Below, in pieces: positions 1 to 7,148 of a stretch of 10,173 bases of DNA. The position numbers and the translations under genes are program-made. The notes beneath the pieces are model-generated. The model ran no database searches. It had not been told where the DNA came from and saw only the letters and a program-made list of their open reading frames with translations. Every line of letters begins with the position of its first letter. Position 1 is the first letter of the stretch. Location of the stretch: positions 1 through 10,173 of the forward strand of contig WIDE01000328.1 of assembly GCA_015039315.1 (NCBI GenBank). Direction: 5' to 3'. This DNA is from Clavulina sp. PMI_390 (lineage: Eukaryota; Basidiomycota; Agaricomycetes; Cantharellales; Hydnaceae).

Positions 1-495
1 GAATGGATAAAGGGAGCGGGGAAGATTTAGGAGGTGCCGGTGTGCAATGGGCAAATCGCGCCGTAGCCCCCCGTCCCCCGGATGTTGGCTCCGGATCCAG
101 AAATACAAGCTCTGGAATATATTGGATGGATGGGACGTACGTTGAGATGAACTCTAGAGACAAGTCGACCTTATCGTGGCCCACGATCTGGAGGACCCTG
201 TCAAAAACCGCCTCGCAAGCAAGTGCATCGGGACATCTTGTCCGGGTGACAGGCAGCGGCACAAAGTAATTAGTGCACACAGAGAGAAAGAGATTGGGTC
301 AGGCACATGGTGGAGAGGAGGTTAGAGCGAGGCTTACTTGGACATGACCCCTAAGGTGATTGGGACAGGATGGTCGTGCCGCGCACTCGATGACCCGGAG
401 CTTAATGGTGCCTGAGCATGGTGCAGCGGCGATGCTAGGACCACCGATAACAGTGCCAATGTAACAGAAGCGAACAACGAGGTCGTCGATCTCAT
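1..495 (-). CDS. GILT-family secreted thiol reductase, 5' part (partial, spliced)
   Basis: Exon 1 is 495..338 and exon 2 is 236..141, with a 101-base intron at 337..237 (GTAAGC donor, ACTAAT branch site, ACAAG acceptor). The ATG at 495 opens a typical signal peptide (MRSTTSLFASVTLALLSVVL, cleavage probably near residue 22) followed by a short Ser/His-rich linker. Splicing produces ITLGVMSK joined to CPDALACEAVFDRVL, then KVDLSLEFIS (residues 46-84). This is the signature I know from fungal members of the GILT family (gamma-interferon-inducible lysosomal thiol reductase). C54 and C60 would be the redox pair; they are five residues apart, whereas animal enzymes have CXXC. The family reduces protein disulfides in acidic or secretory compartments. 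After residue 84 a GTACGT donor at 140 opens an intron. A CTCCTAAATC branch-like site lies at about 23-32 but no AG follows it before the edge, so the downstream exons are probably outside the window. The family call rests on remembered motif similarity. Confidence 0.75.
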
Positions 496-557
496 GATAA
501 AACTACTAGGGAAGTGGTAGGAGGAAGAGACGAGGCTAGCATGTCAAATGGAGCCAT
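492..557 (-). promoter_or_regulatory. Upstream ORF overlapping the GILT start codon
   Basis: An ATG at 557 with good context (G at -3, G at +4) opens a 21-codon reading frame that contains a second in-frame ATG at 542. It ends with TGA at 494..492. That stop overlaps the main ATG at 495 as ATGA. Such an arrangement could limit translation of the thiol reductase or allow termination-reinitiation. If transcription starts downstream of 557 it is irrelevant; the transcript start is not known. Confidence 0.45.
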
Positions 558-1152
558 AGCTGAGAGATATGGTGCCACGATACGTAGTGTCACCTGGAGG
601 AGTCACGCCAACCGTGCATGTACTTTTGCGAATCCCAACGTCGAGCCCCCAATGCACGTGAGCGACAGCTGACCTTGAGCAAAAGCATGGAGTGGCACAC
701 GCTGAAGAAGACAAAATTCTTAAACTGATTTATTTTTGACAGATATCGCCGCACTGGCAGATAAATATGGTAGGGAGGACATGACAAGAACAAAAAAAAA
801 GCAACACTTGGAACGTTGATGATTTAGATACGCCAGACGCGTCCTCCTAATGGACCGTAACATATGTGTGTGCGTGGCAAGAACGAGGCATTCGCTCTAG
901 GATGGATGGGAAAACGAAATGTAAGGGGCTGGGCAAACGCGCGTGAAAAAGCATCAAGCTGAAATAGAGAGAATAAGAAAAGCCAGTAAAAAGTCCATGT
1001 CCATAACGTCGTTGGCATGTATGCGCGTAACGGAGAGTGTGGTTTATCATCATCGTCGTCATCAGATGTCAGAGAACAGATGTGGTATGATTGTTTGGTA
1101 GGTGAGGGATGACGGTGCCGCGGAGACGAGGGAGGGAGCTAGCAACGCCTGT
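496..1152. other. Intergenic: 3'UTR of membrane-protein gene and promoter of GILT gene
   Basis: Both flanking genes read leftward, so this stretch should hold the end of one transcript and the start of the next. A minus-strand AATAAA lies at 734..729 and could serve 3' processing of the upstream gene, which would give a 3'UTR of about 420 bases. An A-run (plus strand) lies near 789-800. The small open frames here have no recognisable domain and no convincing splice partners. I see no clear TATA or CCAAT box for the GILT gene. Confidence 0.5.
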
Positions 1153-2765
1153 CTATGACCGGAGCCCAGAAATTGGGCGTGGGCCAGTCATTCCCATCAT
1201 GGCTCTGCCATCCGTATCATCACTACCCATAGTCGCCGTGCTCAAGATGCTCACGACCTGGCTCCGCCTCTTCGCCCCCGGGCTTCGCGCGCCGCGGGGT
1301 ACAGCGCGAGGACCGCGGCCTGTCGGGCTCGTAGGGCTCGAAGTGGCGGACGTCGAGCTTCCTGGGGCAGTTGGAGGGACCAGGATGGGAGGAAGAGGTG
1401 GCGGGCCTATTGGATCAGGCACAGACGCCAGGGAGTATGTAGTTGGTGGTCGTTCTGCGTTCGTCTTTGGAACATATGGAGCGTCTAGTATCGGTGGGGC
1501 AGGAGGAGGGCCGATAGGATCCGGTAATGTTGATACGCTGAATACTGTAATTGGTCGGTCACTTTGGGTTTGACTCCCAGGGCTTTGCAGTTGAGGTTGG
1601 GAGAGTGTTGCTGCTTGATAGTTAGGGGAGAATGTGGCGAATTGAGGATCTCGGTATGGGTTGTACACCTGTCGCGGAGGCGAAGAATATGCCGCAGAAG
1701 AGCGCGGAGATGCTGGACCAGTGACACTGAGAGGAGGGGGAGGTGGGGGAATGACGAAGGGCGTAGTGGATGACGACTGGGCAGCGCTCATGCCAACGGA
1801 AGACGGCGGAGGAGAGGCTGCGAGCTGTGGCATCGGAGGTTGCTCTGCACGGACAGGCACAGGAGCCCTAATGCCTGGCGAGTCCGACTCGAGGTCTTGA
1901 GGCATTATTGATGGTGGTGCTTTTCTTGCTTTTGAAACGCCGCTCCCTGAAGAGAAGGACACTTCCGTGGGCCCAGAGGAAGATCGATAAGACATGGCTG
2001 AACCAGTTGCTTGGGGAATCTGAGGCGGGAGCGGTGGGGATGCATCCAGGATTGCCTGTTCGTCAAGCCAGCGCCGCTGATGGCCGTCATCTGAGGGCTC
2101 CGTGACGCTAATTGACGGATGGGTTGTGTGAGAGAGGCGGTTATTCTCGATGAGCCCCATCCCGTCGCCCTCGTCTACAGTCAAGTCTGATTCTGATGGG
2201 CGCCACAGGAAACGTGACATACTGCGCATCTTCATCTTGAAACCACCGCTGGGAGTGGGCACGTATTGACGACTGGTCATACTGTTGGGTTTGACCTGCA
2301 CTGTATCCTCTTCGTCCACTGCCGTGCCTGAGTAGTGGATTGCCCTGGGGTGCTTCCAGATGCGCCAAAACATCCGGCCAACAAAGTAGAGCAGAGGAAT
2401 GGCGGCGACACAGATGATGGAGATGATAATAATCGGGATTTTACTACTGCTCCCGCCGGTAGATCTATTGAAAGATGAAGTTTATGTGAGCATTCATGCT
2501 TCTTCATGCAGTCGGTGCAGGGTATAGCAGACGTACGACCTAGGATCGACTGCAAGCACGGCAGGTTCTACAGAAGAAGCATCTAGTATTCGCTTACTGT
2601 TGCAAGTAGTATTAGCTTGAGTGTTTTATCCGTGGAAGGACTTTTGCGAACATACCTCGTAATGCGACTGCGGACCACCCTGACGTTTTCTATGGCGCTA
2701 ACTGAGATCATCTCGTTCGCTGCAATAGCTATCAGGAACAACAAGAGATTCGCTCTTCGAAGCAT
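1153..2765 (-). CDS. Single-pass membrane protein with long proline/serine-rich cytoplasmic tail
   Basis: Three exons are inferred: 2765..2656, 2596..2537 and 2464..1153. The introns are 59 bases (GTATGT, CTAATAC branch, CAACAG) and 72 bases (GTACGT, TCAATAG). Splicing keeps one frame of 494 codons and gives 493 residues. Residues 1-24 are a signal peptide (MLRRANLLLFLIAIAANEMI...SVSA). Residues 25-65 are a very short ectodomain ending in Ser/Gly. Residues 66-86 (IPIIIISIICVAAIPLLYFV) are a membrane helix, followed by RMFWRIWKH. The tail of about 400 residues is disordered: basic at 128-147 (KMKMRSMSRFLWR), acidic at 149-157, with six prolines at 296-301, two copies of PDPIGPPPxPPIL at 371-383 and 406-418, and basic at 438-457. 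No enzyme domain is visible. A type I plasma-membrane or wall-sensing scaffold that recruits SH3, WW or profilin-like partners is inference. The frame is open upstream to an ATG at 2969, but the MLRR start is preferred because it puts the hydrophobic signal at the N-terminus. The start and small exons need transcript support. Confidence 0.7.
1381..1524 (-). repeat. Duplicated PDPIGPPPxPPIL module in the tail
   Basis: Positions 1524..1486 and 1419..1381 both encode the 13-residue module PDPIGPPP-A/L-PPIL, 105 bases apart, each preceded by a Ser-rich stretch (VSTL and LASV). The module is a polyproline ligand type; the duplication suggests a repeated docking site. The two DNA copies have diverged at third positions while the protein is kept, which hints at selection on the peptide. 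Confidence 0.75.
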
Positions 2766-3296
2766 TTTGCCCGAGGAAGCCGGCGATTTGGGGGAAGCGC
2801 GGTGGTGAAGGGATGGTGGTAGGGGGCGCCGAGGGGTCGAGGTACGCGGGAGAATCCTAGAGATACAGCGAAGCTGCGGCTCAGTTGTCCTGATCGAAAA
2901 AATAATTTTTAAACATAGGGAATCAACTGCCGTGATTCTGATTTGGAAGCACGGCGTTGGATAATGCAATGCGCAGGCACTGCCTCGCTCACCTATGACG
3001 CTGAGGTTGGCGCTGCAACGAGATGCAGGACGCGACGCAAGTAAAGAATGCGGTTAAATAGGTCGTCCAGAATACGCTAAACGCAGATGCAGATGGCCCT
3101 AGATCAGGGCGTTAGGGTGGACTGACGATCAGGAAGGCCCAGAACACGGCGCGCAAACAACGAGCCAAACACACGTCCATGTAAACAAACTCCAGCCACA
3201 CACATTGTTTTTGGCGCCCAGCCCTGCTTGGCAACAGGTAGTTCTCCTCCGTATTACGTCAAATCACACTCTCAGCCGGCCTCTGATAGAACAATC
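2766..3296. promoter_or_regulatory. Divergent intergenic region between membrane-protein gene and F-box copy 1
   Basis: The two flanking genes point away from each other, so about 530 bases must carry both promoters. No coding region is supported. From about 3160 rightward it resembles the upstream regions of F-box copies 2 and 3 (the GAGCCAAACAC element at 3162-3172). A possible 52-base 5'UTR intron (3238-3289, GTAGTT to TGATAG) sits just before the F-box start, matching the position of the introns seen in copies 2 and 3, though its branch site is weak. Confidence 0.4.
3162..3172 (+). promoter_or_regulatory. Shared upstream element GAGCCAAACAC, F-box copy 1
   Basis: The same 11-mer recurs upstream of copy 2 (5077-5087) and, with one change (GAACCAAACAC), upstream of copy 3 (7037-7047). 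It lies 135, 109 and 112 bases before the respective start positions. It is embedded in otherwise poorly conserved sequence, so it may be a retained promoter or transcript-leader element, or simply residual homology of the duplication. Confidence 0.35.
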
Positions 3297-4636
3297 ATGC
3301 CGGTGACTATTCAACATCTGTTCCCTGAGCTGCTCGTGTCTATCTTCGTTTTCTTGGACCTCCTCCCAAAGAAACTGGGTTCGCTTGCGCTCGTATGCCG
3401 CCGCTGGAATGAAATAGTCATCGACAGCAGCCTTCTCTGGAGGAATATTTGGCTATCTATTGATGGTCCCAAGTCAACCTTAGCAGCTTCCCCTATCCCG
3501 TTTGTGGAACTCTGCTTCATTCGCTCCAAAATGGCGAAAGTCGTATTCACCCTCTCGCTCCGTCGCATGCCAAAAGATCATGAATTAATCCCACCTGTGC
3601 GGCAGCTGATAATTAAATACGCCCCAAGAATCCATACAATTGATCTTAGAGAGCTCTTTGGATATCATTCTCTACTTCCCTTGTCCTTTGACTTCTCGGC
3701 CTTGGACACAGCTCAGATCTTCTGGATTAGCGCGAGTAACGAGGATCCAGATTATATCTTTGCTCTCCCTGTAAGGCTACGGAGCCTGCAGCTTCGAGTG
3801 GAACCGCCCAGACCACTTGGAACTAGAAACATTTTCCGCCCACTCTATAACGTTGACCCTACATACCTACAAACGCTGACGGTATTCAAACTCATTAGAC
3901 TGAGCTCACCGACCTCGCTCGGTACTCCAGCCTCCGGCACCTCGAGCTTCCAGAATCCAAGGCAGTACACATCCCATCCAATACGCCACCAATGAACTTT
4001 CCTCTACTTTCCACTCTCATCCTTGGTGAATCATCTAGCACTTTCTGTCGCCGTTTCCCCTCTCTACCCCAACTTTCCCATCTTACTCTTTCAACCGGAT
4101 CTCCGGAACCAAGCACACTTCCTTGGCCGCCCATGCTTCGTCTGGTCACGGTCACTGGCTACAATATGCACGTGAATGACATGCTGGCGATGGTGAACAG
4201 TTGCCCTACGCTCGTGGCAATCCACTATGAAGCTCACACAGGGTTTGTTCCCCTCCTCGACGGTCTTCGCCGCCTGGCACTTTTAAATTCTCGGTATCCG
4301 CAATCTCATTTAGCGGACAACACGCCAAGAGATGCATCTATTGCTCTCAAGTACCTTCGCCTATGCGCTGTGCCCCGAAGATCGCCGATCCAACTCGACC
4401 ACGAACCCATGACAGCCATAGTTCATGCTGTGGAAAAGCTACTCGAAGTTTGGCCACAAGGTCAACTAGCGATGATAGCCCACTCTTCGGAGAGAGGCGA
4501 GAACCCTAGATGGAACGCAAAGGACATTACGGAAGCGCTCGAGCGCTTTGGTGTGGTGGAATCAAGCGCAAAAGTGCTCAGAAGCACGAATAAAAGCCAA
4601 GGCTGTGGCGCTGAATTACTTTCCGGCATGTTCTGA
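3297..4636 (+). CDS. F-box-like protein, copy 1 (frame break near 3895 or a 47-base intron)
   Basis: The first in-frame ATG is at 3297; the open frame upstream of it has no ATG. Residues 7-56 form an F-box-like domain (LFPELLVSIFVFLDL, then LALVCRRWNEI and LLWRNI), which in this family binds Skp1 and places the protein in an SCF ubiquitin ligase. The remainder is a variable leucine-rich substrate-recognition region, homologous along its length to copies 2 and 3, ending LLSGMF. Unspliced, the frame closes at 3995 (232 residues), while homology to the paralogues continues in another frame from about 3902 to 4636. Compared with copy 2, copy 1 is about ten bases shorter just after the conserved LIR (near 3895-3900), which explains a frameshift. 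Alternatively an intron at 3852-3898 (GTTGAC to CATTAG) restores frame and gives 430 residues, but it removes a 16-residue segment conserved in the paralogues. I favour a frameshift; a gene caller may choose the intron. Confidence 0.65.
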
Positions 4637-5185
4637 TGCTACAACGTGTGAGCTTAACCGTACTTTGTCATCTCCTTGTGCTGTTACTATCCGCTCGTGC
4701 TTCATACTTTATGCGATATTATGCTGTTGCAGGGCTCGATTTGGGAACTTGATTAACGGATATCGCTCGTGTATTGACAGAAAGGGTTCGCTAGCTGCGA
4801 CAGTAGAATTTGGTGCCGCTTTTATTTAGACGTACCCGACAGTAAAGTACAGGGAAGTCGGCGCGAAATGATAGGAACAGATATCGCGATCGCCAAGGGC
4901 CATGCACGACCATACGTGATACGGGGGTCGAGCGGTGACGTATCCGAACAATACTTAATCACAAGCTGTGACACTTGAGTCAAAATTAAATAATTCCGAG
5001 GCCTGTCCTTCACGAAACAGTCCCTAGATTCATGTCTCTTGCTCCGTCGAGTCCAAGTACCAAATAGGCAGGTACAGAGCCAAACACTAGGCCCAAGGAC
5101 GGAAACAGCACGCTACTCACCCACCGGTATGTGTCTTTCTTTGTTGGTAAAAATAGCGCTAAGACAGGCTCATAAAATCATAGCG
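4637..5185 (+). other. Spacer between F-box copies 1 and 2
   Basis: This holds the 3'UTR of copy 1 and the promoter and leader of copy 2. No canonical AATAAA is seen after the stop at 4634-4636. The first 300 bases resemble the spacer after copy 2. A GAGCCAAACAC element lies at 5077-5087. A small upstream ORF (ATG at 5032, 11 codons, TAG at 5065-5067) precedes copy 2. No other gene is supported. Confidence 0.5.
5127..5183 (+). other. Probable 5'UTR intron of F-box copy 2
   Basis: A GTATGT donor at 5127, a GCTAAG branch-like site at 5156-5161 and an ATCATAG acceptor at 5183 define a 57-base intron ending two bases before the ATG at 5186. An alternative acceptor is ACAG at 5167. The homologous place in copy 3 has GTATTT at 7089, GCTAAA, and GGCAG at 7141 (53 bases). 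If the intron is not removed, an in-frame ATG at 5129 would extend the protein by 19 residues. Confidence 0.45.
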
Positions 5186-6535
5186 ATGAGTTCAACTGCA
5201 TCTGCTGCCGAAAACTTGCTCCCAGAGTTGCTCGTAGCTATCTTCGTTTCCTTAGACCTTCCACCAACGAAGCTCAGCTCCATCGCTCTCGTATGCCGCC
5301 GTTGGAATGAAATAGTCATCAATAGCAGCATCCTCTGGAAGGATATTCGTTTGTCCATCGATGCTTCCAAACCAACCGCAGTAGCTTCCCCTATCCCATT
5401 TACGGAGCTCTGCTTCACTCGCTCGAAAATGGCAAAAATCACATTCACCCTCTCCCTCCGTCGCATGTCAAAAGACGATCCACTGTTTCCATCCCTGCAG
5501 GGGCTGGTGACTAAATATGCATCGAGAATCCAGGAACTTGAGTTGAGAGAATTTTTTGGGCTCGACTCGTTACTCCCTTTCGCTGTTGATTTTCCCGTAC
5601 TGGAAACGGTTCGAATTTCCTACTTCTCCATGGGAGGCGTGAGACCCGACCAGATCTTCTTGCTTCCCACGAGCTTGAAAAATCTACAGGTCCAAGGGGA
5701 TTTCCCTGGACGAACTGCAGGAGATCTTTTCCGCCCCTTGCTCAACATTGATGTTGCCTGCTTGACGACCTTGAAGGTCTCCAAACTCATTCGCAAGGAT
5801 AACTTTGACCTCAGCGATCTTCCACGTTGCTCCAACCTTCAGTACCTGGAGGTCTCAGCATTCGCCGAGTCTCAGGGCCCCTATCATGTACAACCATTGG
5901 GACTTCCTTTACTTCCGTCTCTCATCTTTGAAGGCTCTTCGATGACTTTCTGCCAACATTTCTCGGCATTCTCCGCGCTCTCCCATCTCACTCTTTCGAC
6001 CAGACAGCCCACGCCAAGCACAGTTCCGTGGCCGTCCATGCCTCGTCTTATCACAGTCACCGGGCATGACATGCATGCGGATGACATGTTAGCAATTGTG
6101 ACCAATTGCCCTATGCTCGTGGCAATCCACTACAAAGCTCGCGCAGGCTTTGTTACCCTTCTTGACGGTCTTCGTCACAGGATACTATCGAAGTCTCTTT
6201 ATCAGCAATCCAGTCTGAAAGACAGTTCGCCAAGAGACGGATTGATTGCCCTCAAGTATCTTCGTCTAAGCGCTGTAACCTCGAGAGGGTCAGTACAGCT
6301 CGATCCCGTGGCGGCCGTCGTTACTGCTGCGGAAAAGCTACTCGGAGTTTGGCCACAGGGACAACTTGCAATGATTGCTCGCTCCTTGGACAAAACTGAT
6401 ATGCATCTCTGGGACGAAAAAGAGCTCCTAGGAGCTTTTGATTGCCTCAGTATAATGCAATCAAGAGCAAAAGTGCTGATCGACGCGAATCATGGCCAAG
6501 GATCTGGCATACAACCACTTTCTGAAATGTTCTGA
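5186..6535 (+). CDS. F-box-like protein, copy 2 (intact, single exon)
   Basis: One uninterrupted frame encodes 449 residues. The ATG at 5186 is chosen because it opens a short Ser/Ala-rich leader directly before the F-box, as in copy 1, and because the ATG at 5129 lies on a good splice donor. Residues 11-60 are the F-box-like domain: LLPELLVAIFVSLDL, ALVCRRWNEIVI and the conserved ILWKDI. F-box proteins bridge Skp1 of an SCF ubiquitin ligase and a target protein. The following 390 residues have irregular leucine-rich stretches such as LKNLQVQG, LPRCSNLQYLEV, LSHLTLST and LKYLRLSAV, resembling degenerate leucine-rich repeats used for target binding. The C-terminus LSEMF matches copy 1. No membrane segment or signal peptide is seen. 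The target is unknown. It is the only fully open copy of the array, so it is the one most likely to be functional. Confidence 0.88.
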   Translation: MSSTASAAENLLPELLVAIFVSLDLPPTKLSSIALVCRRWNEIVINSSILWKDIRLSIDASKPTAVASPIPFTELCFTRSKMAKITFTLSLRRMSKDDPLFPSLQGLVTKYASRIQELELREFFGLDSLLPFAVDFPVLETVRISYFSMGGVRPDQIFLLPTSLKNLQVQGDFPGRTAGDLFRPLLNIDVACLTTLKVSKLIRKDNFDLSDLPRCSNLQYLEVSAFAESQGPYHVQPLGLPLLPSLIFEGSSMTFCQHFSAFSALSHLTLSTRQPTPSTVPWPSMPRLITVTGHDMHADDMLAIVTNCPMLVAIHYKARAGFVTLLDGLRHRILSKSLYQQSSLKDSSPRDGLIALKYLRLSAVTSRGSVQLDPVAAVVTAAEKLLGVWPQGQLAMIARSLDKTDMHLWDEKELLGAFDCLSIMQSRAKVLIDANHGQGSGIQPLSEMF

Positions 6536-7148
6536 TACATTATATATTAGCTCTAATATGTTTGGCTATTTCTTTGTGCCATTATTCCTTTGTTCTTTAT
6601 GCGATGATTTTTACGAGCTTGATTCAGGAGACATGGCGTGGCCTTGATAATTAGGATGCGACTTATCTATTTATAGCAAGGGATCGCGAAGAAGGATCGA
6701 TGGAGTCTGAGTTGCGTTAGCTCGAACGGATCCCACAACAAGGTAGAGAGAATCCAGCTTTCGCTCGTAGGAAGAATTATCACGATCGCCAAGTGCATAT
6801 CTACACGAGATACGTAGTTCAAGGGCTACATGGATATCCAATCATGAGCTGGGACGTTGATAATCCCGCAACAATAATACTGTGGACCTATTCTACATGA
6901 AAGTCATAAAGCGACGAGGCCTCTTTCAATACACTGAAAAAATATACATTGAATGACGACTCTGGTAAAGTCCACCGACGAATCCTTCTCGTTCCGTGCG
7001 TCTCCTTCAGATCCAAATATCTGGTAGGTAGGAATAGAACCAAACACTCAGCCTAAAACACTTCACTTACCAACACCACCACCAATTGGTATTTGTCATA
7101 CTTTAATCGCATGGAAATCATGCTAAAAAAGCATATGGCAGGACAATC
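6536..7148 (+). other. Spacer between F-box copies 2 and 3
   Basis: This is AT-richer than the genes and holds the 3'UTR of copy 2 and the leader of copy 3. No AATAAA is evident near the stop. Blocks match the spacer after copy 1. A shared element GAACCAAACAC is at 7037-7047, followed by a probable leader intron 7089-7141 (GTATTT, GCTAAA, GGCAG). A 13-codon frame with three ATGs (from 7111, TAA at 7150-7152) sits inside that intron and would compete for initiation if it were retained. No other gene is seen. Confidence 0.45.

Noticed and set aside
3..269. Plus-strand open frame at the left edge
   Set aside because: It is opposite the GILT exon 2 and its introns; no motif is recognisable and the minus-strand reading explains the sequence.
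824..1062. Minus-strand open frames of 60-70 codons
   Set aside because: Low-complexity, no recognised domain, located where the 3'UTR of the membrane-protein gene is expected.
1109..1900. Plus-strand open frames across the proline-rich gene
   Set aside because: They are antisense shadows of a Pro/Ser-rich, GC-rich coding exon; the minus strand has the continuous frame, splice sites and membrane anchor.
3852..3898. Taking the 47-base interval as a settled intron
   Set aside because: It removes sequence conserved as protein in both paralogues and its donor (GTTGAC) is weak, so it is kept only as an alternative.
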